DNA of 6,551 nt from contig DBVV01000145.1 of the NCBI GenBank assembly GCA_002308795.1, positions 17,297 through 23,847 on the forward strand, in the 5' to 3' direction. Numbering within the stretch: position 1 is the first letter of the stretch; each line of letters begins with the position of its first letter. Shown here in pieces: positions 1 through 6,551 of this stretch. This stretch comes from Mageeibacillus sp. UBA1255 (GTDB lineage: Bacteria; Bacillota; Clostridia; UBA1212; UBA1255). A program made the position numbers and the translations under genes. The notes beneath the pieces were generated by a model that was not told where the DNA came from, did no database searches, and was given only the letters and a program-made list of their open reading frames with translations.

Positions 1-225
1 CTCACCAGAAACGTGAACGAACGCTCTAAAATACCGTACGTAGCCGAACTCGAGACGGAACTCCTCGATAAGATCAACTGCCTCGGCCTCGGCCCGGGCG
101 GTCTCGGAGGCCGTATGACTGCGGTCAACGTAGCGGTCGAAACGTATCCGACGCATATCGCCGGACTTCCGGTGGCGGTCAATATCTGCTGCCACGTTAA
201 CCGTCACATCGTGCGTGAGATCTGA
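1..225 (+). CDS. Fumarate hydratase class I, alpha subunit (C-terminal 74 residues; 5' end outside window)
   Basis: This is the C-terminal part of the alpha (catalytic, iron-sulfur) subunit of a two-subunit class I fumarase, which interconverts fumarate and malate in the cytoplasm. The frame is open from base 1, so the start lies upstream of the window; the GTG at 13 is internal and not a real start. Visible family features are the glycine-rich GLGPGGLGGR stretch (visible residues 29-38), then YPTHIAGLPVAVN (49-61) and a CCHVNRH end (63-69). By comparison with the NCAATRH segment of E. coli FumA, the second cysteine (residue 64, bases 190-192) is the likely third ligand of the 4Fe-4S cluster. 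The beta subunit follows after 14 bases, as expected for this enzyme. The related L-tartrate dehydratase alpha subunit has the same fold and cannot be fully excluded from the fragment. Confidence 0.9.
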   Translation, partial: LTRNVNERSKIPYVAELETELLDKINCLGLGPGGLGGRMTAVNVAVETYPTHIAGLPVAVNICCHVNRHIVREI

Positions 226-231
226 GGAGGG
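224..231 (+). promoter_or_regulatory. Ribosome binding site of the fumarase beta gene
   Basis: A near-perfect Shine-Dalgarno sequence (GAGGAGGG) begins inside the alpha stop codon and ends 8 bases before the ATG at 240. It fixes the beta start and suggests translational coupling with alpha. Confidence 0.8.
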
Positions 232-239
232 AAGATACA

Positions 240-788
240 ATGGACAGACATATAAATTTACCTTTGACCGATACCGACGCCCGTTCGCTTCGCGCGGGAG
301 ATTACGTATACCTCACCGGCGTGCTTTATACCGCCAGAGACGCGGCGCATAAGCGCATGTATGAAGCGCTTGACGCAGGGCAGGAACTCCCTGTTGATCT
401 AAACGGACAGGTCGTATACTACCTCGGCCCTACGCCCGCACGCCCCGGTCACGTGATCGGATCTGCCGGACCTACGACTTCTTCACGTATGGATAAGTAC
501 GCTCCCAGGCTGCTCGACCTCGGACTAAAAGGGATGGTAGGAAAAGGAAAAAGGACGCAGGAAGTTATTGACGCCGTGGTCCGCAACGGAGCTGTTTACT
601 TTGCCGCCGTGGGCGGCGCAGGCGCTCTGCTCTCTAAATGCATTAAAGAAGCCGAAGTCGTGGCTTACGACGATCTGGGCACCGAGGCGATACGCCGCCT
701 GCGCGTCGAAAACCTGCCCGTAATAGTAGTAATTGACTCCGAAGGAACCAATCTGTACGCGACCGCCGCGGATAACTGGAAAAAATAA
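240..788 (+). CDS. Fumarate hydratase class I, beta subunit
   Basis: The complete 182-residue beta subunit corresponds to the C-terminal swivelling domain of single-chain class I fumarases. With alpha it forms the active cytoplasmic hydro-lyase (fumarate + water to malate). Family signatures are the YYLGPTPARPG segment (60-70), GPTTSSRMDKYAP (77-89, carrying substrate-contacting residues in the family), the GKGKRT loop (101-106), the VYFAAVGGAGALL strand-turn (119-131) and a PVIVVIDSEGTNLY end (160-173). The length is normal for a stand-alone beta subunit, and the start is fixed by a strong ribosome binding site. The gene is in one operon with alpha. No obvious rho-independent terminator follows, so some read-through into the permease gene 27 bases downstream is possible. 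L-tartrate dehydratase beta (TtdB) is the main alternative; fumarase is preferred as the usual housekeeping role in anaerobic Firmicutes. Confidence 0.92.
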   Translation: MDRHINLPLTDTDARSLRAGDYVYLTGVLYTARDAAHKRMYEALDAGQELPVDLNGQVVYYLGPTPARPGHVIGSAGPTTSSRMDKYAPRLLDLGLKGMVGKGKRTQEVIDAVVRNGAVYFAAVGGAGALLSKCIKEAEVVAYDDLGTEAIRRLRVENLPVIVVIDSEGTNLYATAADNWKK

Positions 789-815
789 CCCTCCCCGCAA
801 CACAAATATTAAAAA

Positions 816-3800
816 ATGATTATTCGCAACAGTATAAAATCTGTAATACGTTCTCCTCTGAAAAGCATATTGTTTTTTCTGCTGATAATGGCGCTCGTAG
901 CGGCCCTTTCGCTCGGTTCCGCGCTCGTAAGCATGTGCTCCGCACTGTTAAACCAGTGCGAAAGAACGTATATTACCATTGGATCGATCGAATACCGCGG
1001 CGGACGTTTCCCGGATAAAACAGTAAGCGATAATAAAGCTGCATCGATCCGCGAACAGATCGATTTTAACGCACTCGGGGAAAAAGAATACGTAAAAGAT
1101 ATTGACGACAGCTCGACCGCGATCGTTTCGCTCCCGGGGTTCAACAGAGTGCTCATCGAGAACTCCTCATCGCAGAACATCATAGTACTGACGGCAAGGA
1201 AATTGTCCCGGGACAATGCCATGTGCAAGGTCGTTAACGTCCTGTATGCCGATGCTCTTACCGAGGACAGGCTAATAAACGTTTATGATACGGATGAGAG
1301 CGGAAAAACCGTCCCGTTTGACGGGGAAGAGGGTCACACGTATCTTATCTCCGGATTCACAGACGGAAATATTTCCGGCGTTATCGACGTTACTCTAAGC
1401 AGCATCCTGAACGAAACGGCGCTGAACGCGGGAATACGCCAGGACAATTATTATCTTGACGTCACTGACGATCCCTATCTGAAAAACACCAGACCTGAGT
1501 ACGGCCTGTTCGTCGAAGCTGCCGAGGCGTATGAACTGATAAACCATTCATGGTACGCGCGCATCACCGAGGAACCTTCATTCCTTGAGCCGTTTGTTGA
1601 GAAAGACTATTCGGTGCGTGAGGGCAGACTTTACACGAAGCAGGATGCTGAAAAAGGCATCGCGTGCCTGCTGCCCGACTATATAGCAGACCGCCTGAAC
1701 GTAGGACCGGGCGACGAAACGACGCTGCTGATCACTCAGACCGGGTTTTCTTCTATCACGAATTCGTACTGGCCGGGCGTTAAAGGGATCGACACCGAAG
1801 ATCCGCGAGAAGCGGGCGACGGATACGGAATAAGGCTTAAATGTACGGTCACCGGTATCATTTCCACCACTGCGCGCGAGATACCTCTCATTTATCTGTC
1901 CGGTCTCGGCGATATTCCCGAGGGAGACGGTTTTTGCGGCTATACGCTCGGAACGATCTATTTTAAAAACGGTATCGGTTCCGCCGAGATCAAAGAAATC
2001 GAGTCAATGCTCCCGCCGGGCGCGGAACTCGCTTTTTACGACCAGGGATTCGCGGCAGTCTCGGAATCACTAAAACGGCTTCGCGAAGATGCTCTGGGAG
2101 TAGTGCTGGCGGCAGCGATCGCGTCGCTGGCAATGCTCGTGCTTTTCGCGTTCGTTTTCGTAGGGCGTCAATCCGATTCGGTCGTGACGATGTATCTGAT
2201 GGGCACGAAAGTAAAAAGCCTCGGAACGTACGTCGGAGTTTCCGCCGCGGCGGTGCTGATACCCGGTTCGGTCGCGGGCATTCTCTTTTCCGCTGCGCTT
2301 TCCGGCATTCTTTCGCGCCTTATAGCCCGTACCGTTTCCAAAGGCCAGTCGTCATTAAGACTCTACAGCAGTTCCAGCCTCGGGATCCAGAAGCCGCTGG
2401 AGATATCTGTGTCAATGCCCGCGTGGCCTGGCATCCTGTGTGCCGTCATCCTTACCGCGCTCGGTATTGCAGCCTGCCTCGTATTTATGTTCATCGCGCT
2501 GAAACCGGTGAGCCCTGACGCGTACACCGTCAGAAAAGAGTCGAAAGTACGCAGATCAAAGCCTAAGAACGCAAAACCGCTGCCATTGTCCGGTGCGGCA
2601 AAAAAATACATATTATTGTCCATGAAACGCGGCGGAGTACGGACCTGGGCAGTGCCCCTGGTGAGCGCGCTGATGGCGGTATTCATTCTCGTACCCGCAA
2701 GCGTATTGGCATCGTACAAGGCAAAGCGAAAAGAACTCAACGAAAATACGCGCATTGACTGCTATTTCACCGATTACGGCGGAAAGCAGCGGTATGATCT
2801 CGTATTGACGGACAATATGATGACCGACTTCGAGAACAGCGAGTATTTCGATAATTTCCACTTTTCGATTTGCGATCCGTTCCTGCTCAGCTATACTCTC
2901 ACATTTTCGCCCGACGGAAGTGATCCGGTCATGACGGAATATGCAAAAAGCGCTCCGGCAGGCGGCTTTTCGAGAGAAAGTTTCGTAACGAACCTGATGA
3001 ACGGACCTAAAATTTTCTACACGGACGATTTCCCCTCTGCGCCGGAATTCGTGGGAAAGACTGCGCCTGAGATACGCTGGCTCGAAGGATACAGCCACGA
3101 CTATTTCTCCGGAACGAGGCGGATACGCGAAACGTTTGACTTCTACTCCACCGGCGACGTGTACACATACCGCGGACCGAATACGTTTGTCATATTACGC
3201 GACCGGAGGGATCTGTGCGTCGTGATACCCGAGTCTGTGGCGGAAGAATACAGCCTGAAGCTCGGAGACTATATAGGGATCACGGCAACGGAAGATCTGG
3301 TTAAAGAAGAATACAAGGTCATAGGTATTTTCCACGACGTGGGCAATACCGGTTTCATTTACACGCGCACGGAAAACGCTCATAAGGTGATCAACGTCGT
3401 TACAAAACGGGAAGGTATGCCGGACGGGATGGAGATGCGCGCAAAACTCAGGACAACTGCTTCCTGTGCGAGTTTCAGGCTGGTCGATACGTCGCGCATC
3501 CTGGAGGCGAAAAAGTGGCTCCTGAACCAGGGCTACAGCAGGGTGCATACGGCCGGCTTTTACAGACTGTATCCGATCCTGGAGGACCAGGAATATTGTG
3601 AAGCGCTCGAGAAGCTGGAGCGAAATATTGGTTATCTTGAAAAAGTGCTTCCGGCGATGGCCGTGCTCGTAATGACCACCGGCTTTGCCGCGGCGTATCT
3701 GCTCATGTTCCGAAGAAAAGTTGAGATCGCTACGCTGCGCTCGATCGGAGAAACTTCCGGCCGCGTTTTCGCTATATTCACGGCGGAGCAGCTGCTCACT

Positions 3801-3971
3801 GCAGTGATCGGCACGGTGATAGGCATAGGGCTGTGGGTGCTGATAGCGGGAGTGGTGGAAAACATGTGGCTCGCGGCGGCGTTCTTCGCAGGATTTTTAG
3901 CAGGTACGGTCGCATCAGCGTGGAGAATGAGCAGGAACAACCTGCTTGAAGTGCTGAGCGACAAGGAATAG
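816..3971 (+). CDS. ABC transporter permease with two FtsX/MacB-type modules
   Basis: This 1051-residue integral membrane protein is the membrane part of a type VII ABC system, a class that works by mechanotransmission or extrusion rather than classical import. It reads as two MacB-like halves fused in tandem. Half one has TM1 (about 17-40), an extracellular domain (about 45-420) and TM2-4 (about 427-449, 472-497, 535-560). Half two follows a basic cytoplasmic linker (about 572-587) with TM5 (610-634), a second extracellular domain (about 636-940) and TM6-8 (945-966, 985-1012, 1017-1035). FtsX-type signatures precede TM3 (LMGTKVKSLG) and TM7 (ATLRSIGETSGRVF). Both extracellular parts contain the MacB-type pattern 'position-x-L-x-V/L-GD': residues 268-300 (ends GPGD) and 801-818 (ends KLGD). 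The start fits the family (N-terminal amphipathic RNSIKSVIRSPLKS before TM1), but no Shine-Dalgarno site precedes the ATG. The cognate ATPase follows after 14 bases. The substrate is unknown. Confidence 0.9.
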   Translation: MIIRNSIKSVIRSPLKSILFFLLIMALVAALSLGSALVSMCSALLNQCERTYITIGSIEYRGGRFPDKTVSDNKAASIREQIDFNALGEKEYVKDIDDSSTAIVSLPGFNRVLIENSSSQNIIVLTARKLSRDNAMCKVVNVLYADALTEDRLINVYDTDESGKTVPFDGEEGHTYLISGFTDGNISGVIDVTLSSILNETALNAGIRQDNYYLDVTDDPYLKNTRPEYGLFVEAAEAYELINHSWYARITEEPSFLEPFVEKDYSVREGRLYTKQDAEKGIACLLPDYIADRLNVGPGDETTLLITQTGFSSITNSYWPGVKGIDTEDPREAGDGYGIRLKCTVTGIISTTAREIPLIYLSGLGDIPEGDGFCGYTLGTIYFKNGIGSAEIKEIESMLPPGAELAFYDQGFAAVSESLKRLREDALGVVLAAAIASLAMLVLFAFVFVGRQSDSVVTMYLMGTKVKSLGTYVGVSAAAVLIPGSVAGILFSAALSGILSRLIARTVSKGQSSLRLYSSSSLGIQKPLEISVSMPAWPGILCAVILTALGIAACLVFMFIALKPVSPDAYTVRKESKVRRSKPKNAKPLPLSGAAKKYILLSMKRGGVRTWAVPLVSALMAVFILVPASVLASYKAKRKELNENTRIDCYFTDYGGKQRYDLVLTDNMMTDFENSEYFDNFHFSICDPFLLSYTLTFSPDGSDPVMTEYAKSAPAGGFSRESFVTNLMNGPKIFYTDDFPSAPEFVGKTAPEIRWLEGYSHDYFSGTRRIRETFDFYSTGDVYTYRGPNTFVILRDRRDLCVVIPESVAEEYSLKLGDYIGITATEDLVKEEYKVIGIFHDVGNTGFIYTRTENAHKVINVVTKREGMPDGMEMRAKLRTTASCASFRLVDTSRILEAKKWLLNQGYSRVHTAGFYRLYPILEDQEYCEALEKLERNIGYLEKVLPAMAVLVMTTGFAAAYLLMFRRKVEIATLRSIGETSGRVFAIFTAEQLLTAVIGTVIGIGLWVLIAGVVENMWLAAAFFAGFLAGTVASAWRMSRNNLLEVLSDKE

Positions 3972-3976
3972 AGGAG
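3972..3976 (+). promoter_or_regulatory. Ribosome binding site of the ABC ATPase gene
   Basis: AGGAG directly follows the permease stop codon and lies 9 bases before the ATG at 3986. It supports that start and continuous translation from the permease. Confidence 0.75.
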
Positions 3977-3985
3977 TGACGGACA

Positions 3986-4651
3986 ATGATTCTCGAACTT
4001 AAAGACGTGGTTTTCAGTTATAATACGCGGTGGAACAAAGTTGACGTCCTGAAAGGCGTAAACTGCAGTTTCGAGCGCGGTAAAGTCTACGGTATCGTTG
4101 GCAAATCCGGCAGCGGCAAGAGTACCGTGCTTTCGCTTATGGCGGGGATAACGCTTCCTCAGGGGGGCCAGGTGCTTCTTGAAGGTGTGCCGACTTCCGA
4201 CATGAATCTGCAGGAATACCGGAGAGATAAAGTTGCCGTCATATACCAGAGCTTCCGGCTGCTGCCGCTGCTCACAGCCGTTGAGAACGTGATGTATCCG
4301 ATGGAGCTTCGGGGCCTTAAGCGCAAAGAAGCGCAGGAGAAGGCGGAAAAGTATCTGGAAGACGTTGGCATCCCGCGCGAGGCGTTTTTCCGGTTCCCTG
4401 CGACGCTGTCCGGCGGCGAACAGCAGCGTGTGGCTATTGCCCGCGCACTTGCGTGTGACACGCACCTGATGCTTGCCGACGAACCCACCGGGAACCTTGA
4501 CGCCGAAAACAGCGAAATAATTATCGACCTTCTCAGACGTCTGGCGGCAGAGAGAAACTACTGCGTAATAATCGTGACACATGACGTTGACGTCATGGAT
4601 AAACTGGACGTGGTCTACAAGATGCACGACGGAGTGCTTGTCAGGAGATAA
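3986..4651 (+). CDS. ABC transporter ATP-binding protein (MacB/LolD-like family)
   Basis: A complete 221-residue cytoplasmic ATPase that should dimerise and drive the adjacent permease by ATP hydrolysis. All nucleotide-binding motifs are intact: Walker A GKSGSGKST (39-47), Q-loop glutamine 88 in IYQSFRLLP, signature LSGGEQQR (141-148), Walker B LMLADE (161-166, catalytic Glu166), D-loop NLDA (170-173) and the switch histidine 199 in VTHD. The motif DEPTGNLD and the short length with no extra C-terminal domain place it with the MacB/LolD/FtsE/BceA type of ATPase that partners FtsX-fold permeases. It lies between the permease and YitT genes with gaps of 14 and 5 bases. The transported or sensed substrate cannot be told from the ATPase. 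Confidence 0.96.
   Translation: MILELKDVVFSYNTRWNKVDVLKGVNCSFERGKVYGIVGKSGSGKSTVLSLMAGITLPQGGQVLLEGVPTSDMNLQEYRRDKVAVIYQSFRLLPLLTAVENVMYPMELRGLKRKEAQEKAEKYLEDVGIPREAFFRFPATLSGGEQQRVAIARALACDTHLMLADEPTGNLDAENSEIIIDLLRRLAAERNYCVIIVTHDVDVMDKLDVVYKMHDGVLVRR
4643..4647 (+). promoter_or_regulatory. Ribosome binding site of the YitT-family gene
   Basis: AGGAG sits inside the last codons of the ATPase gene, 9 bases before the GTG at 4657. It decides for the GTG start over the downstream ATG at 4702 and implies translational coupling. Confidence 0.7.
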
Positions 4652-4656
4652 TTGAC

Positions 4657-5547
4657 GTGGATAACGAAGCAGGAAATAACAAGAAAAAATCGGCTAAGAG
4701 TATGATCATCGCCGTACTTACGTGTATGGCTGGTTCGCTCGTCGTATCGTTCGCGCTTAACCAGGTGCTTAAACCGGCTGGCTTCTCGCCGGGCGGCGTG
4801 ACAGGTCTCGCGGTACTGGTTAACAAGGTCACCGGCGGTCTTTTTCCTGTGGGCGTAGCTCAGCTCATTATGAACATACCGCTGTTCATTCTGGGGTATA
4901 AAACGCTGGGCAAGACGTTCATTTTCAGGTCGATAATGGGCACCGTGATGACGTCGGTGTTCGTTGACGCGCTCAGCTTTACGGCAAAGTACTGGGTGCT
5001 GAAGACAGAACCGATATTATCCGCGGTCTGGGGCGGCGTGCTTCTGGGCATCGGCTACGGCATAATTTTCAGGACGGGCGCGACGACGGGCGGAACGGAT
5101 ATTGCCGCCAGGGTGCTGCAGAAGAAGATGAATTATATGACGCTCGGCCAGCTGCTTCTAATGTTCAACGTCATATTCCTGATCGTTGTGGGTCTGGTCA
5201 ATATGTCGGTGAGTGCCGCGCTTTATACAGGCATCACCGTGTTCATCTCGTCCAAGGTCGTGGATCAGGTCGAAGGCGGCGTGAACTACGCCAAGGAGGT
5301 ACTGCTCGTTTCGGATAAGGCGTCCGAGATCGGCTCGGATATCATCAGCGAGCTGGGCAGGGGGGCAACGATCCTCCACGGTACCGGCGCATATACAGGC
5401 CATGATCACCCCGTGCTCTGGGTCGTGGTCTATAACCGGCAGCTTCCTAAATTAAGAGAGATCGCGGCTCGCCACGATCCCACTGTTTTTATAGCTATTA
5501 AAGACGTCCGCGAAGCCAAGGGCCTTACCGGAGCAGGTCGTTTCTGA
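4657..5547 (+). CDS. YitT family membrane protein (DUF161/YitT membrane domain plus C-terminal DUF2179)
   Basis: A 296-residue membrane protein of the YitT family, common in Firmicutes and without an established biochemical function. After a short basic N-terminus (residues 1-15) come about six hydrophobic segments: roughly 16-37, 44-56, 62-81, 88-107, 119-138 and 163-182, with a weaker one at 186-199. Family hallmarks are the GFSPGGVTGLA loop (42-52) and the RTGATTGGTDIAARVL loop (139-154), both conserved glycine/threonine-rich stretches. The soluble C-terminal domain (about 211-296, DUF2179) contains ELGRGATILHGTGAYTG (232-248) and ends in the typical AIKDVREAKG (280-289). GTG is the start, supported by the ribosome binding site 9 bases upstream. 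It is the last gene of the permease/ATPase unit, which suggests but does not prove a shared role. Its 3' end overlaps the convergent kinase gene. Confidence 0.93.
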   Translation: MDNEAGNNKKKSAKSMIIAVLTCMAGSLVVSFALNQVLKPAGFSPGGVTGLAVLVNKVTGGLFPVGVAQLIMNIPLFILGYKTLGKTFIFRSIMGTVMTSVFVDALSFTAKYWVLKTEPILSAVWGGVLLGIGYGIIFRTGATTGGTDIAARVLQKKMNYMTLGQLLLMFNVIFLIVVGLVNMSVSAALYTGITVFISSKVVDQVEGGVNYAKEVLLVSDKASEIGSDIISELGRGATILHGTGAYTGHDHPVLWVVVYNRQLPKLREIAARHDPTVFIAIKDVREAKGLTGAGRF

Positions 5548-6427
5548 AGCGAATCTTTTCAAGCAACGCAGGTGTGTAATCCGGTATCGCGCCGAGGTGG
5601 CGGACAACGTAGTTTGCGAGTATCGATGCGCATCGTAAGCATTCGCGGATAGGCGCTCCGTTCAGGTAATTATACAGGAAGCAGGCGGACAACGAATCTC
5701 CTCCTCCTACAGTTGATACCACCTTTACCCGCGGTTTGGGCGAGCGGCAGAACGTGCCGTCAACGGCGGAGTATACAGTTGATCCGTCTTTATCGAGCGT
5801 GAGAAGCACGAGCTTTATGTTCGGGTATTTTTCGCACAGCGCTTTGCAGAACGCTTTATGATCATCTTTATCCGCCTTTACTCCTACGGCGTCCTGTTCG
5901 TCGCGCGACAGCTTCAATATGGTGGCGCGGCTCAGTGCAAGCTCTACGAAATCCTGCGTGTAGTTCGTTTTGCGGATATTTATATCGAAAAACAGTTCTT
6001 TGTATTTTCCGTTGTCAAACAGTTTCAGCAGTGACGCACGCGACGGGTAGTCGGGATTTCTGACGGGCAGAGTGCCGAAATAGAGTGCGTCCGCGGTCAT
6101 ATCTGCTTTTTTTCGCATTTTCAGCGGGATGCAGTCGTACGCGGTCGGGAAGGGCAGGTCGTAGTCGGGTGTTCCGCCTTCAAGCGTTATAAGGCTCATG
6201 CCTGTCGGCACGTCGCTTATGCGCGCTACTCCGCTGAGGTCAACGCCGAATTCCGCTGCTTTTTTCAGTGCTTCGTCTCCTTCTTCATCGGTCCCGAGCG
6301 CGGACAACATTTTTACGTCTGCTCCCAGTCTCGCCATGTGTGCGGCGAAGTTGAACGCCGCTCCGCCGATCTCTTTCTTGTCCGGGAACACGTCCCAGAG
6401 TATATCGCCGAATACGTGAATTTTCAT
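5525..6427 (-). CDS. PfkB-family carbohydrate kinase, fructokinase-like
   Basis: A 300-residue cytoplasmic sugar kinase of the ribokinase/PfkB family, transferring phosphate from ATP to a sugar, most likely fructose. The N-terminus KIHVFGDILWDVFPD resembles fructokinases. The first family signature is IGGAAFNFAAHMARLG (20-35) and the second is VSTVGGGDSLSACFL (237-251), with the catalytic base Asp244 in a GGGD anion-hole motif where GAGD is usual. FFDINIRKTNYT (146-157) matches the DxNxR strand of the family. The start is uncertain: the ATG at 6427 gives the usual 'MKI' beginning, with GGAAGGA 12 bases upstream. An in-frame ATG at 6439 (four more residues) directly abuts that GGAAGGA, which is too close for normal use. 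It is transcribed toward the YitT gene, overlapping it by 23 bases. The exact sugar is inferred from resemblance only. Confidence 0.93.
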   Translation of the reverse strand: MKIHVFGDILWDVFPDKKEIGGAAFNFAAHMARLGADVKMLSALGTDEEGDEALKKAAEFGVDLSGVARISDVPTGMSLITLEGGTPDYDLPFPTAYDCIPLKMRKKADMTADALYFGTLPVRNPDYPSRASLLKLFDNGKYKELFFDINIRKTNYTQDFVELALSRATILKLSRDEQDAVGVKADKDDHKAFCKALCEKYPNIKLVLLTLDKDGSTVYSAVDGTFCRSPKPRVKVVSTVGGGDSLSACFLYNYLNGAPIRECLRCASILANYVVRHLGAIPDYTPALLEKIRFRNDLLR

Positions 6428-6439
6428 GCCTTGATCCAT

Positions 6440-6446
6440 TCCTTCC
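6440..6446 (-). promoter_or_regulatory. Shine-Dalgarno-like site of the sugar kinase gene
   Basis: On the minus strand GGAAGGA stands immediately before the ATG at 6439 and 12 bases before the ATG at 6427. The spacing favours the inner ATG, though it is longer than ideal. Confidence 0.5.
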
Positions 6447-6466
6447 GATCGAGATTATTCTGCGAT

Positions 6467-6495
6467 ATTGTAGCACATTACGGGCAATAGGGCAA
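6467..6495 (-). promoter_or_regulatory. Predicted sigma70/SigA-type promoter of the sugar kinase gene
   Basis: On the minus strand there is a -10 box TACAAT (6467-6472; 5 of 6 to consensus) preceded by TGC, giving an extended -10. A -35 box TTGCCC (6490-6495; 4 of 6) lies 17 bases upstream. Transcription would begin near 6460, giving a short leader of about 30 bases before the kinase start. The -35 box borders the repeat at the window end. No operator or riboswitch is recognisable in the leader. Confidence 0.55.
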
Positions 6496-6551
6496 ATGGG
6501 AGCGAACCGAGTGATGACAAATGGTAAATGGGCGAACCGAGTGATGGCACG
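6494..6551. repeat. Two-copy intergenic direct repeat, 30-base period, continuing to the window end
   Basis: The 15-base word GCGAACCGAGTGATG occurs exactly at 6502-6516 and again at 6532-6546. Each copy is preceded by AAATGG (6494-6499 and 6526-6531), with a two-base insertion (GA) in the first copy. A third AAATGG lies at 6519-6524. The second copy runs to within five bases of the window edge, so further copies may lie beyond it. The unit is not an inverted repeat, unlike typical REP/BIME elements, and there are too few copies to call a CRISPR. It lies just upstream of the kinase promoter. The function is unknown; a dispersed intergenic repeat of the lineage is the simplest reading. Confidence 0.6.

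Noticed and set aside
733..761. TTGACT at 733-738 as a -35 box for the permease unit
   Set aside because: At 17 bases spacing the -10 position reads TACGCG, which is a poor match, and the site lies within the well-conserved fumarase beta coding sequence.
789..815. Possible fumarase operon terminator
   Set aside because: No stable hairpin followed by a T-run can be drawn in this gap; the A-run on the + strand is not preceded by a stem.
833..838. TATAAA as a -10 box near the permease start
   Set aside because: It is inside the permease coding sequence, downstream of the family-consistent start, and no -35 box lies at the right distance.
3632..4627. Long open frame of 331 codons on the minus strand
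   Set aside because: It lies opposite the ATPase with its intact motifs and the permease C-terminus. Its translation is rich in His/Arg/Phe with no recognisable domain, so it is a shadow of GC-biased coding on the other strand.
6285..6476. Minus-strand open frame that continues upstream through the end repeat, where the 30-base period would encode a repeated ITRFA peptide
   Set aside because: It is out of frame with the kinase and begins within the predicted promoter. The open frame is short, and a period divisible by three is likely chance.
6494..6551. Possible start of a CRISPR array
   Set aside because: The repeats are imperfect (a two-base insertion in one lead-in), only two copies are visible, the space between them is too short for normal spacers, and no cas genes are present.

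Overview
The window looks like an ordinary chromosomal stretch of an anaerobic, Clostridia-type Firmicute. This rests on a two-subunit class I (iron-sulfur) fumarase, a large double FtsX-type permease with an adjacent MacB/LolD-like ATPase, a YitT-family membrane protein and a fructokinase-like PfkB kinase, with strong AGGAGG-type ribosome binding sites on several genes. The base composition looks moderately GC-rich by eye; I did not compute it. No phage, IS, tRNA, rRNA or CRISPR sequence was recognised.

Layout. Positions 1-788 hold the end of the fumarase alpha subunit gene (its start is outside the window) and the complete beta subunit gene. These two subunits together hydrate fumarate to malate. 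After a 27-base gap comes a three-gene cluster on the same strand. It has a 1051-residue permease (816-3971), its ATPase (3986-4651) and a YitT-family membrane protein (4657-5547). The gaps inside this cluster are 14 and 5 bases, so it is very probably one transcription unit, and the YitT ribosome binding site lies inside the end of the ATPase gene. A PfkB-family sugar kinase (5525-6427, minus strand) converges on it, and the two 3' ends overlap by 23 bases. The kinase has a good sigma70-type promoter at 6467-6495. The last ~60 bases carry two copies of an intergenic repeat with a 30-base period.

How the parts work together. Fumarase belongs to central carbon metabolism and the kinase to sugar entry. 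The permease and ATPase should form a type VII (MacB-like) ABC system. The permease is two MacB-type halves fused in tandem (1+3 and 1+3 membrane segments, two large extracellular domains), so one permease chain plus an ATPase homodimer would make a complete complex. Its substrate cannot be read from the sequence, and the YitT partner is also of unknown function. No two-component regulator, lipoprotein or peptide precursor is visible beside it.

I found no clearly new system. The points most worth checking are the permease/ATPase/YitT unit, the permease start that lacks a Shine-Dalgarno site, the convergent gene overlap, and the 30-base repeat next to the kinase promoter.
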